A stretch of DNA of 64,000 nucleotides from Saururus chinensis (lineage: Eukaryota; Streptophyta; Magnoliopsida; Piperales; Saururaceae), in contig CP141140.1 of the NCBI GenBank assembly GCA_035235625.1, positions 68,092,782 to 68,156,781 on the forward strand, written 5' to 3'. A program made the position numbers and the translations under genes. Positions 21,740 through 33,632 of the stretch are shown here, in pieces. How positions within the stretch are numbered: position 1 is the first letter of the stretch; each line of letters begins with the position of its first letter. The notes beneath the pieces were generated by a model. That model was not told where the DNA came from. It saw only the letters and a list, made by a program, of their open reading frames with translations, and searched no databases.

Positions 21740-22391
21740 CTTTAGCGACGTTCATAATGAACGTCGCTAATATGGTTAAATTACTTATTTTTAATTTTTT
21801 TTAAATAATCATCAACAGTAGTGACGTATACCCAAACGGCACTAATACAATATTATTAGCGACGCTTACATAAGCGTCGCTAATAATAATATTCTTAATT
21901 TAATAAAAAAAATTACAAAAATAATATTTTTTTTAGTAGCGACACTTTAGAAACGTCGCTAATACTATATTATTAGCGACAAATATTACAAACGTCACTA
22001 ATAATCTAGTATTAGCGACGCAATTTAAGCGTCGTTAATAAAGATAATTAGTGACACTTAATCCTAGATGTCGCTAATAACTTTTTTTTTTAATTTTTTT
22101 AAAAAATTAATTTTTTTTAGCGACATAAGTAAAACGTCATTAGTAGATTATCATTAGCGACGCTAGATAATATACGTCGCTAATAAGTTATTATTAGCGA
22201 CGTATAATAAACGTCGCTAATACTGTTATTAGCGACGTTTTTTTATATACATCGCTAATAGGTAATAGCGACGACACTTTTTTTGACGCTTTTAGCGACA
22301 TTTATTATACGTCGCTAATAGTCAGTAGCGACGCTTAGGATACTATTAGCGACACATACTTGCGTTGCTAATAGTCCTTTTTGTTGTAGTG
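21740..22391. repeat. CACTA 2 right subterminal palindrome array
   Basis: At least ten copies of TTAGCGACG...CGTCGCTAATA with different centres, separated by AT-rich spacers. In En/Spm the subterminal repeats are the binding sites of the transposon's own DNA-binding protein, so a similar role is likely here. Confidence 0.8.
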
Positions 22392-23731
22392 AGTAGTTCT
22401 TGTTTTGGAAAGTTTTTTGATGGGGAGAGGATGGAACAACAAGGTGGATGGGAGATACTTGTAGCTAGCATATGACCTTGATGCGTTTGATGAGTATCCT
22501 TGGGGAAAACTCTGCTATCGGGATAGATTGTGGGGCTTAGAGCAAGCTGCAAGGTTTATTGGCATTGTGACTTACAATGTGTATGGTTTTGTTCATGCAG
22601 TAACAATACATTTTACTTATTTATCTTATTTTTTAAATTATTTTAGTACTTAACTGATGAAGACTTATGTTTTAGGCATGAGCAATGGATAGGATTCTAT
22701 TAATGGGGGACGCATGTGCAAGCAAAACGAGGGCCATGTTTCCTCTTATTTGTAGGTGGGCATCTTATAAGAAGCCCAATTTTGATTAGATTCAAGAGGT
22801 GGTTTTTAGTGGGAAGGTATATACTAACTTTTCCTTCTATACAATGAACTATGCTCTAAGCATGTGTGGTACATTTACGTTGCGATATGTATTTGTGTAG
22901 GTGCAGGTGCTAAAAAGCATAAATGTGGACATGAAGGACGAAAATTTAATGGAACTTATTCATGAAGCTGCAACTTTGAAGTCCTTTTGGAGTAGTGAGA
23001 GAGTGACATTTTCATCAATTGTTAATCTCACTACACTTTCCGATGTTGATGATGTTGCAATGATTTCGTCCACTGATGAGGCCTCCACAAAGGAAGTGGG
23101 AGAGGCAGAGGTGGATGATTCCACATAGGAAGAGGCATAGGAGATATTGGAAAAATGTAGAGTGGATGGGGAGTCTCCTTGAGAATAGGAAGGGAAAACA
23201 TAAGGTGGTGGATGGGGGTTTGCATACCACTCTACTGGATATACTATCTTCTATAAGAAGGATTGAAAATAAAGTTGATAGAATTTCCATCGACATGAAG
23301 GAACTTACTGAGAGGGTAGATGGTATGGAGTCAATTTTTTTGAACAAGGCATTGAGGAAAAAGGTAAAAATTAACTTTATGGGCTTTTTTAATTGCAAAT
23401 TAGCCAACAATGATACATGAATTGAATTGAGCTGTAATTATATGTGTAGGTGCCTACTGCTGAACAACAATATTCAGATGAAATGGATTTTTATGTGGTT
23501 GTTGTTGATGAAGTAAGTATACATGATATGATATGATATGAAGTTGAAAACTTATTGTTCCATGTTCTACTCTTTCTCAACTAATTATTCATTCCAAGGT
23601 GTCATGACAGATTTAAGGTTTAAATGTAGGTTCAGTAAGAACACTGGAAAACTGTCAAACTAGAAAATTGTCAAACTGGAAAACTAGAAAAATGGATTAT
23701 ATACTAATGATTTGCTGTGTTTATGTAGACT

Positions 23732-24217
23732 GTGACTAAGGAGGAAAAGGTTGAGGGAGAGGAGGAGGAAAAGGATGTGGAGGTGGAAAGGGATGATGAA
23801 ATGGTTGAGGCAGTGGAGGAGGAAAAGGTTGTGGAAGAGGAGGAAAAGAAGGCAGACAATAAGGAAAATGAATTAGAGGAGGATGAAAGGGAGTTGGAGG
23901 AGGAGGAAAAGAAGGTGGAGGATGAGGATGTAAAGGTTGAGTGGGAGGAGGAGGAAAAGAAGGTGGAGGAGGAGGATGCAAAGGTTGAGGCAACGGAGGA
24001 GGAAAAGGTTGAGGAAGATGATAAGGAAAAAGAGGGAGAGGAGGATGAAAAGGAGGCGGAGGAGGAGGAAAAGCTAGATGTAAACGATGGGGGTGTGGAG
24101 GAGGAAAAGGACACTAATAAGGATGGGGGAAGGGTGGAGGAAGAGAATGATGGAAAAGGGGGTGGGGTGGGGGTTAAAGATGAGGAGAAGGAGGAGGATT
24201 GTTGTGCTTGTTGCTGA
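23732..24217 (+). repeat. Acidic Glu/Lys/Val repeat tract in the protease gene linker
   Basis: 162 codons free of stops, dominated by GAG, GAA, GAT and AAG codons in an irregular repeat of EEEEKKVEDE-like blocks, ending DCCACC before a stop. It follows an intron-like stretch ending TTATGTAG at 23,729. Acidic linkers between the two conserved parts are common in transposon ULP-like proteins. The reverse strand frames (Ser/Pro-rich) are shadows. Confidence 0.6.
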
Positions 24218-26703
24218 AATGGAGGCTAATGATGGTGGAAAGAAAGTTGTTGGCGATGAGGTACTTGTCTTTTTTGTTTAGTTAGTATACTTTCATATAA
24301 CCTAAACTAATATTTTCATATTTTCTTATGATTATGTAGGATGAAGAAACAGACAATAAGCATTGAGTATGCATAAAATGGAAATTAAACTAGTGGAAGG
24401 GTGAGGAATAAGAGTAATATCAAAAGACCCCCACACAAAAAGGGGAAAAAAGAAAATCTACTGAGGAGGATGATGATATTCACCCTAACCTTCTAAAGGT
24501 TGATGCCTCTTCCATGAAGAAGTTGAAGATCAATAAATTGCTCATGCTAATTGAGGTTGCCGATCTGGATTTTACTAACCCCATTTCATTTGGGGTTGCA
24601 GAGGAAGAAAAGTTAAATAAGTTTATGGGGAAGGATGGGAAGAAGTGAGATTATTTGTTACTAGTTCCAACGATGTATTGTTAGTAATATTACTTATTTA
24701 ATTGTCATTGTATTAGATTTATGGGGTGGTAGTTGTAATAAGCAAATATGCAAACCTTGGGGGCACCCTAATAACCCCAACATTCTCAAAGGGTTTTACA
24801 AACCCTAGGAGTTGGCTTGGAGATGAAGTATGTATATTGATTTAATTCATTTTGATATATGACTGTAAGAGCTAAATGAGGAATCTGATTTACTCTATAG
24901 GTTTCATTTTCTTATAGCACATTGACGCATACGTGACACTCTTATGCAACCATAGGCCTCAATGGACATTTGTTAAGGACCATACATTCCGCTCAGTTCA
25001 TTTCATAGTAAGTCTTCCTTTTTTTCAAACAAAAAACTATGAACTGTCAACTAAATTACTATCAATAGGATAACTATGAAGTGGATAACTGTCAATTGAA
25101 TCTTGTTAAGCTTAGGTAAATAGTAATGTGTTTGCAGAGACTACTTGTGCAAGATTGCAAGGAGGCATTGGATAAATGGATTGCATTCAAACATGAACAT
25201 GGCAAACTGCCAGAGTTAGAGCTAGTGGTGGCCATGTGGACAACAAATCCGGAATCGTTAAAGAGCATGTTGAGTGTGCATGGAACACCATTTTCAAAAA
25301 ATTTATCTCGTCACTTCCCACACCATGTCAACAATAATCATTGGATTTTATTTCTGCTCCATGTATGGGAACAATAGATTTTGATTTTTGACCCTCCTCA
25401 CTCGGGGGAGGCGTTGGAAGTGAATTATGTTGAGTTGAATAAACTACATGTCCTTATTCCACTAATTCTCTATAAGTTTGGATGGTTACCGTTTGCTGCA
25501 TGGTGGAAGCTGGAGTTTGCTGAGGTAGTTGGTCATAATAGATAGGTTAATTGTGATAATTGTGGTGTTTGTGTGCGCTTACACATGTAGTAAATGTCAC
25601 ATCACTTTGCTTTTGACTTCATTGGTAAGGATGTGCCTCGGCTAAGGAAGTTAATAGCTTACTAGTTATTGACAAAAAAACTTTTACGTTGACATCATCT
25701 TGGAGGTAATTTGTGGTTTCCCTTTTTGCATTAATGAGATAAGTGATTTTTACTAGTTCTGATTACTAAGGTGGATTTGATCGATATTTTGAAGTTGATA
25801 TGCTGTCAGAGTGACCTAAGATTCATGGTTTGAATTTTATTTGGTTTCTAAGTGCTTTTCTTCTTCTTTGCACTATGTTCTGCATGGTATGAATATTTAT
25901 GGTTGCTTATTTAGTGGGATTTCAGTTTTCTCTTATTGTGATATGAAACTTAGTCACTCATCCTATTTTTTCTTTTGATATCACATAATTGGAGTCATAC
26001 CTATTATCTTGTTTAACATATTTTTTTAGAGGATGATAATGCCCTCCGGGAACAGGAGAAGCAAGCCTTAATTTAGAAACTTGAGCAGCAGAAATTTGAA
26101 GAAGCTTCGATATGAAACCATAATTAAAAACTATATCCATGTAAATTTGACCATGTGAACCTCATCAAAAATCCTAAGTTCTTGAAATCTAACATCTCAT
26201 AAATGACTTAGAGGCATTTCATGCTTCCTTTTTTTATATCAAACATGTGGTATTTGTTAGGCCCATCCACTTGATTAATATCTACAGCCATTGGGGGCGT
26301 GCCCCCATCCCCCATATCCTCCCTCCCGTGGTGATCTCCCTTTCATATGAGAGGTTTAGTGTTGAAAAACTAAATTAAAAACAAAAATGAAACATGAGGC
26401 ATTGCACATATATTAGAAAACTATCTGGTTTGTCAATTACCAAATTGCTAGCTCTGACAACGATAAAAAATGCCTATCGTTATGACAATGTAAAAAAAGG
26501 GAATATTGTTACTAATCCCATTTCAATTGAGGTGATATGACAATCCCTAGGCCTAACACTCACATTTGGCCTCCTTGTTTTGAACTCTACCCAACTATGC
26601 CTCCACTCACTCTACTAGCACAACTACTCGCATCGTTGCGCAGTAGTTGAACTTGCTAGTAACTAAAGATTTATGATGTACACGGTTAACAATTGGGTAG
26701 CTG

Positions 26704-26705
<2 letters not shown>

Positions 26706-26773
<68 letters not shown>
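26706..26773. repeat. (AT)n microsatellite
   Basis: About 34 uninterrupted TA/AT dinucleotides in the spacer between the two converging MULE genes. Confidence 0.95.
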
Positions 26774-26776
<3 letters not shown>

Positions 26777-27432
26777 CTTAATAGAATAGAGTTCCCATGT
26801 CAAAGGGGAAAACTGTCAAACTGTAAAGCTAGACATCTAGAAAACTAGCCAACTGGAAAACTATCAAAACTAAAAAACTAGAAAACTGAAAAAAGAGAAA
26901 ACTGAGAACATGATAAATAATCTCCATACTGTAGCATAAACTCATGCAACTTACACTTCTGCAACATAATTGATTTGTATACAACTGATGTCCACAAATA
27001 TTTATTTGCAAATATAACTATAATTGAGAGAGAAAAGGGGATTTGTATACAATTGATGTCTCAAAAACCCTTTGTGTATGTGAGATACACAAAGAAAAAA
27101 CTATGGATCATTGCATACAAGTAATATCAACAAAAAATTGCTTTTGTCTACAAAAATTACTTCTGCAAATTATGTATACCTGCCATATCCACAATATTAC
27201 TTTTGTCTCAAAACATGTATCATATTTCAAACTCTGAACTAATATATTGGAAACTATCACCTCCAACATCCATTTTGTTTGGTTGTGGCATATCTCTTGC
27301 ACTATGATTGCCTGAGGTCATCAACTTTTCTTATTTATGTGCAGGCCTAGACTTCCTAGGTATACTTGTCTTTTTCTTCTTTGATGAAGGCACTTGTTTC
27401 TTCACTTTATGATTTGTGACTGATGGAACCTC

Positions 27433-30384
27433 TCATATATCTACTTTACTCCTATCTTCATTGTCATTGTCATCATGATGCCTAACTGGGAACTGACAAG
27501 TAGCTCTGTTATGTCCATACCCCTTACATTTACTGCACTTAACTGTTCTCTTTTCTTCGCCATGCGAGAGTACTCGCTTTATCTTTGGTCGTCCTGCAGG
27601 AATCCTTGAATGTGGAGGCTTCAATTGAATTACCCTTACAAATTCAAGTGTATCCCATTGGCATTTTTGTAGAACAGGGTATATGCCACACTTGTAAACT
27701 TCCTTATATGTATCATCTCTGCAGAATGGTGAGCAATATGTATGATAATCAATGTCTTTTTGGGCACGTAGCTAGAGCATGTTCACATGGTAGGCCCATA
27801 GCCTGGAATTTCCCATAGGTGCATGTCCTAGCTTCCAAATCAACCTTATCATCATATGGATATGACTTCGTATAAAACTCATGTTCATTGATAGGATAGC
27901 ATGCAAGTGCACGTGCTTCCTTAACCATTGCCTCAATCTCCTTTTCTGCCCACAAAGTTAATTCACTGGTCCACTTTCCTATGCATGTGATATGTTGATA
28001 CCACATATCTTGCTTCTTTAAGCATATACCCTCTAATATGGCCACAATTGGATATTCCCTATGCTCTATAATCATGGAGTTAAAACTCTCGCACCCATTA
28101 GAAGTCACAATGTTATACCTCTTCATGGGGAAGTGTACATTTGCCCATTTTGCTACATTTACATCGATGAGCCACTTTGTCTGCATCTGGATTAATCCGT
28201 TGTATGATGGAGATTTGTTCGTCAAATTCCTACACACGGTTTGTCTTTGCTAAATGTAGAAGTGGGGGAGATGCCTAGATCTTTGAATCTTGAATGCATA
28301 TTTGACCACACATGATAAGCACAACACCCATGTACACAATCCGGAAATACATGAGGAACTTGTGAAATGATTGAATGGTTTCTATCATATATTGATATCA
28401 AGCCCTTCAATATGGCCTAGGACATGCTTCAGATGTGTAAGTACCCAATTCCATGCTTCATTGTTTTCTGATTCTCTGTCACCAATGCAATGGGGTACAA
28501 GTGATTGTCACCATCTAAAGTTAATGCCACAAATAAGATGTCTCTATATTGTCCTTTCAAATGTGTGCCATTTATAGCAATGACTTTGCACATGTGCTTC
28601 TTGAAATTCTCTACACACACAAAATAAAGGATACAAAACACATTTGGAATAATTTGTTTCTAAGGTCTTATTTGATCTCTGTGATAGTCCTTGAATTCAT
28701 CCTTTCCAATTGGTGTAGATAGGCTAGAAGGTCTTCTTAAGACTCCTCAAATGTTCTCCTAAACTTCTCCACAACGGCCTCTTTAACCTTCCAAACCCTA
28801 AGGTAACTTATGAAAACTCCATACTTTAAATTGATATCTTTTTTTTATAACGGATGGTGTGTAAGAACCATGTCCCTCCAAACGACAATATACAACATCA
28901 TGATGATCACACTTTTCTCTTGACAATGATCTTCCCCAAGTAATGCCTTCAAACATGTATGCACCGAATTCATTTCCTTGACTTCGAACATGACACATCT
29001 ACTAATTCTTGAGGCATGTAGTCTCCACGGGCAGTTCTCAATAATACATCTAACTGTATACCTTGATTTATTTAAATATATAACCTTGAATTGGAACTTG
29101 GTGTACACGGTCATGTTGTGAAGGTGAAGTTAAAGCATGCCTTTGTCCTTAAAATGTTGACCAATTTCTATCACTCGTTGATCACAAACCTTCCCTAATT
29201 GCACCCCAAAGTCGTTATTTACATAGGGATCCTCCCCAGTAATATCCATTTTGTGGGTTAAATTCGTGGCTTCTTCATCATGTCTCAATCTCTTTTTCTT
29301 GCTAGCTTTATTGTTCCTGAAAATTACAAGTGTCAACAATTGAACTAACAACTGCCAAACTAAAAAACTATCAAATTTATAGTGTTTCTGTTACATCCTT
29401 GTAACTGATGTAGCTAGAAGTGATATTTGCGGACAATCTATCGCTTCTACTTTTCATCTTAAGGCGTATCAATAGTCTCATACATCTACATACTAAAATA
29501 TAAACTATATTCACAACATTTTTTATACCTTTCATCATTATGACAAGACTGATCTTGGGGTTATAGAGAACTCATAACATGTTCTTCTGCACCATGATTC
29601 ACCCCTTCTATAGGATCGTCTTCATTTGCAGATGGTAAAGCATAATAAGGATCTTGCGCACACTCATTTTTCCAGTCTTCTTCAACTTTTCCCATTTCAA
29701 ATTCAAAGTCATCTATAATCATGTTTGGGACATCTCATTAATACTTGAATCGATCTCATACTCTTGATTTACTCTTGCTAGGTCATCACGTGTTACTTTT
29801 GAATCAATGTCAATGCGGGATGCATGCATTTTCTTCATCATACTCTCCTTCTCTAAATGAAATAACTCATCTAATTGGAGTTTATCTTCATCACAACTAA
29901 GATTGACAGTTGTGTTATGTGGAACACTATAACATGTGCCCTTCTCCCAGATTGCTCCTGTTCTTCCTATTTTCTCCTCCCAGTTTGCACGTTCTATTCC
30001 CATCTCCTCCTGCCACTTGGACACATTGACACTAATATTCCCATGAGTAATATTCTCTTTTCTTGCTTTAGTTATCATCAATGGTATTTCATTCTGTCTT
30101 AACTTATTCTCTCGAAGAAAGCAATGGAGAGTTCGAGTATCATGTATTTCAAAAGGTGGAAGGTCAATAGGAACTGCAATAGGATATATAAAACTTAACT
30201 TTAATGAGTACTCTTTCTTCAACCATTTACAAACTTCATACAACATATCCAAGAGAGCATCATAAGTGACTGTGCATGGAACTTCAATTAATTTTGTTTC
30301 GGCATTGTCGCAATTATATTTCCTACCACTTGCATCCCAATGGACATCCCAAACACACAACAAACCTTGTGTGTCCCTTTCCAT
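27433..30384 (-). pseudogene. MuDR-type MULE transposase, decayed
   Basis: Read leftwards from 30,384. The first open piece (30,384-29,719, 221 codons) is an N-terminal region (WDVHWDASGRKYNCDNA). A second piece at 29,114-28,845 carries the MuDR N-terminal domain (YTVRCIIENCPWRLHASR). The catalytic MULE domain follows: INGTHLKGQYRDILFVALT near 28,575, where the family usually has Asp in the DGTHLKG position; GLISIYDRNHSII near 28,400; and the C-x2-H signature CCAYHVWSN near 28,320. Next are KRYNIVTSNGCESFNS near 28,120, a SWIM zinc finger (CTYGKFQAMGLPCEHALA, near 27,800) and a zinc knuckle (CSKCKGYGHNRATC, near 27,520). Introns probably separate some pieces. Frame breaks and the Asp-to-Asn change mark it as non-functional. 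In MuDR-like elements this enzyme cuts at the terminal repeats. Confidence 0.85.
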
Positions 30385-30850
30385 GCTCTTCTCATATCAT
30401 ATCAGTAATCTATTTTTCTATTTTTCCAATGATCCAGTGTTCCAATTTTCTAGTGTTCTAGTTTCCAGTTACCCAAAATATCATACTAGCAGAAACTACG
30501 TAATCTCTAAGATATAACCATCCCAAAATAACAATTTTCATCCAATAACACCTTTTTCATTATCCCAAATAACCTGAATCAATCTACAGGTTGGAAGGGA
30601 AATAAACTACTCATTATTCAAAGTTGGAAAATGTGAAGTACTGGAGAAAGGAAGCAGGGAACAGAAAGCAACTGGGCAAACAAAACCATGAGGAAGAAGA
30701 ACCTACCCAAGAGGAGGAAGCCATACAAGAGATAAAACCACCGCGAAATGAAGTCATATGAGAGAAGAAGACATCTTTTTCCTTAAGTGAGCAACCGACC
30801 GTCTAGAGTTTTTTTTCGACAACTTGTCATATAATGAAGGAGAGGATAGT

Positions 30851-30978
30851 TATGTCAAATTACAACACTCATTTGCAAGTTCCCATGTGAGTAAGTCTAC
30901 TTTGGTAAATAGTAGATAGTTGCTCACATTTTGGTTAAATTGACCAAAGTAGGATTCTACTTTGGTCAAAACCTCTTT
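30851..30978 (-). repeat. MULE right terminal inverted repeat
   Basis: 128 bp, ending CTACTTTGGTCAAAACCTC, the inverted counterpart of 13,918-14,042. The terminal palindrome (TTGACCAAAGTAGG against TCTACTTTGGTCAA) is better preserved here than at the left end. Confidence 0.9.
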
Positions 30979-30987
30979 TTGTATTGG

Positions 30988-33632
30988 CTCCAACAAATGA
31001 GGGACTCATGAGCAAGTATCCCCAATATTTTTTTCACTTGCACCCAATATTGTGAAAGATTATGTAGGATTTTCCACATGTTCATTATGACCAGAGAGAG
31101 CATATGCGACTTTATTTTCTGAGTTTTTTTATATTCAATTATAAATTCATAATCCCAGGAGTTTAATCAACCATTTTTGTTGTGAATCAATTGAGATCCT
31201 ATAGTACAAGAAAAAATTTAGCGCCTTTTGGTCTGAACGCACAACAAATTGTCTTCCTAACAAATATGGCCTCCACTTTTGTACAAAAGTAACCAATGCC
31301 ATCATTTCTTTTCCATAAGTAACAATAACAAATTTTTCCCTTGTAATTTCTAGCTGTAAAATGCAATAGGTCAATCATTTTGTATAAGGACAAACTTTCT
31401 TAAATATGGTTAAAAAATGTCATTCATTAAAGATTGAAAAGTGGATGGTGCATTTGTTAGGCCAAAGGGCATGACAAGAAATTCATAGTGCTCTTAATAT
31501 GTCCAAAAATCAATTTTAGGAATATTAGGAGAAAAATTTTGAATTTGATGATAGCCTGACATGAGATCCAATTTCGTGAATATGTTGGCACCATGCAATT
31601 CATCTATTAATTCATCCACCACCGGAATGGGAATTAGTCTTTAACTATGATTTTATTGAGTGCACGGTAATGAATGCACATTCTCCATGACCCGTCATGT
31701 TTTTTCACCAATAATATAGTAGAAGAGTAACGGCTATTGCTAGGTCTTATTGTGCCATATTGTAACATATTAGACGCAATTTTTTCAATTTCCATGTTAT
31801 GAAAATAAGGATAGGGATAGGGCTAGACTGAGATGGGACCACTCCCGAGCAATAGAGGAATTTGATGATCTTGCCGATGTGTTGGTGGAAGGCCTTGTGG
31901 TTTAGAAAAAATGTTTTGAAAATGGCTTAGGAGGGGTGCCAATTTGTAACATGAAAAGTTCTGTTGTGATATCCTTCAAGGGTTGTCAGGGATCATGCCC
32001 AAGAGAAGACCATTCCATATTTTCCTCATAATGCCGGTTATTTGGAAATCTTCTATGATCTTATTTGTAGGTAATGCTCCCATCAATAAGATTTTGTCTC
32101 TGTAAATTTAATTTCATCATTAACTTTTCAAAATCCCACACAATTGCTCCCAATGTTCGCAGCCACTGTGACTCTAAAACAGCTTCGTAGCCGGTGATTG
32201 GCAGAAAATAGAAGTTTACTATGATAGGAATTGACTGAATATTTAAGGTGAGTGCCAAACATCTTCCTGCACTCCTTAACTTTTCTCCATTTTTAACTGC
32301 CACAGGAAAAACTCACATCCTTCGTTGCTTTTAAACATGATTTACAATCCAACCTCACTCAGGAAATTGTGGGTTGAACCATAATTAATTAATACATTGC
32401 AGGGAACATTATTAATAGTACCCGTCAGTCGCATGGTTTGAGGAGCTACAGTTCTTTATTAATAGTACCCTTCAGTCGCATGATTTGAGGAGCTCCAGTT
32501 CTAGTGATAGCATTTAGAGAAATTCTCAGATCCGCTTCAATGGCCATGTTGCTAACTTCTGCATCATCTTCTCCTCTTTCACCTTCCCAACAAACTTCAA
32601 TTAGAAACATTTTTTTACAACGATGGCTGGAACAAATTTATCATTGCAATGAAAACAAAGTCCTTTAGCCCATCTATCTTGTAATTCTAATGGTGACATT
32701 TTCTTTATTGAAGGTGAATTAGAAGTTGGGTGAGGAAATCGAGCACCCTAAATTCTATTTGCAAGTGTGGTGGGAGAATAAACTTTCTGAGGGGTTCAAT
32801 ATGTCTTTGCGCCTCATAGAGTTTAGCAAGACCCAACAAACCTATGTTAAATTAACAGGTCATCCAGCCAAGACTTCTATGAGTTCTTTTAATCCACTTA
32901 CAAACCCACCAACCTTTTGAGTCATAGACAAGATTCCAGCTTTAGGAAGCAACTTCTCAAACGCTCCTTGATAATTATCCACTGATCCTATTTGCTAAAG
33001 CTTGGGCAATTCCCCATAAAAGTTCAAATATTGATTTGACCCAAACCTTATAGAGATTGCATTTTTAAACTCAACAGACATTAGAATTCCTTCAACAAAG
33101 ATTATGAAACCAAACCTGAGCACCTCTAGTCAAATGAAATGAAGACATGGCCACCCATTCTTCCTCTTGCACAAGATGGAATTCACAAAATTGTTCAACC
33201 TGACATATCTAACTCATTGGATCATCTATTCCATCGTATTTTGGAAACTGGAATTTTAAATTTCTTGCAGCCCGTGTGAAAGCTTGTTCGGCTCGATCAT
33301 CTTGAATTTAAATAGACGGTTTTCCGGTTGCCGGTTGGTCTGGTGCGCATCGTGAAAATTTCAAAACTGAGAGCTTTCTCTTTTTCAGGAGGAAGATGCC
33401 CATAATATTCAAGAGGATCTTTTCCACGTCATTGAGGAGCAGTTTCTCGCCTTATAGATAAGATCTGTAAATGCTTTGTGATCCTTGCAAACTGAATTGC
33501 ATAGAAGTTATCTATGTCTGCAGGGACGACATCTAATGGTCATTCTTGTTTGGTACATGGGACGATCGCATGGGGAGAAAATCTTCTTCACCCGAATCCA
33601 ATGTTTCCGCCATGTTGGTCAATGATGCCAAT
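30988..33632 (-). pseudogene. Ty3 gag-protease-RT-RNase H remnant
   Basis: On the minus strand, right to left: a gag-like region (about 33,600-32,650), an aspartic-protease-type stretch (FYFLPITGYEAVLESQWLRT, near 32,190), reverse-transcriptase motifs (about 32,050-31,400) and an RNase H stretch (KFVIVTYGKEMMALVTFVQK and LLGRQFVVRSDQKALNF, near 31,230-31,330). It is continuous in order with the integrase part on the far side of the MULE. It is broken in many places. Confidence 0.75.

Larger units (their letters stand above)
15797..22391. mobile_element. CACTA (En/Spm) element 2, non-autonomous
   Basis: A 6,595-bp element starting CACTACAACAAAACTGG and ending CCTTTTTGTTGTAGTG, with a perfect 3-bp duplication AGT at 15,794-15,796 and 22,392-22,394. 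It interrupts the DUF1985-like part of the MULE protease gene. Both ends are palindrome arrays (15,815-16,420 and 20,570-22,370). The interior is about 4.1 kb of GA-rich repeat units followed by palindromes that enclose a GC-richer unique segment (about 20,930-21,730). There is no transposase ORF, so mobility would need an autonomous relative. Confidence 0.92.
15390..25690 (+). pseudogene. ULP-like (C48) cysteine protease gene with DUF1985-like region, decayed
   Basis: ULP1-type enzymes cut SUMO from proteins, but the role of transposon-borne copies is not established. Coding pieces lie at 15,390-15,796 and, after CACTA 2, at 22,392-25,690. The N-terminal part resembles DUF1985: EFCMVTGLDF and PIVPKFLKKGN near 15,610-15,690, LAYDLDAFDEYPWGKL near 22,465-22,515. 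An intron runs from GT at 22,600 to AG at 22,675. A coiled-coil stretch (LLDILSSIRRIENKVDRI, near 23,230) and an acidic Glu/Lys/Val linker (23,732-24,217) follow. The C48 part starts SWLGDE near 24,810 with HIDAYVTLL after an intron. The catalytic set is visible: His in NNHWILF (25,339-25,341), Asp in LIFDPP (25,390-25,392) and Cys in CDNCGVC (25,561-25,563). In-frame stops occur between the His and Asp motifs and around the Cys motif, and the CACTA insertion splits the gene, so it is not functional as it stands. Confidence 0.8.
13918..30978. mobile_element. Mutator-like element (MULE) carrying a ULP-like protease gene
   Basis: A 17,061-bp element with long terminal inverted repeats (13,918-14,042 and 30,851-30,978) that start GAGGTTTTG. 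It is flanked by a perfect 9-bp direct repeat TTTTTGTAT at 13,909-13,917 and 30,979-30,987, the length diagnostic for Mutator-like elements. It lies inside the Ty3 fossil. It encodes a MuDR-type transposase read leftwards from the right end and a DUF1985/C48 protease gene read rightwards from the left end, so the two genes converge near 26-27 kb. MULEs with ULP-like genes are known in plants (the Kaonashi type of Arabidopsis and CUMULE of melon). CACTA 2 is nested in the protease gene; without it the MULE is about 10.5 kb. Both genes carry stops, so this copy is no longer autonomous. Confidence 0.93.

Noticed and set aside
15797-22391. Palindrome arrays as a CRISPR array or bacterial feature
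   Set aside because: Spacers are not unique or of uniform length, no cas genes are present, and the termini and 3-bp duplications identify a plant CACTA transposon.
23704-24114. Ser/Pro-rich minus-strand frames
   Set aside because: Antisense shadows of the acidic Glu/Lys tract of the protease gene.
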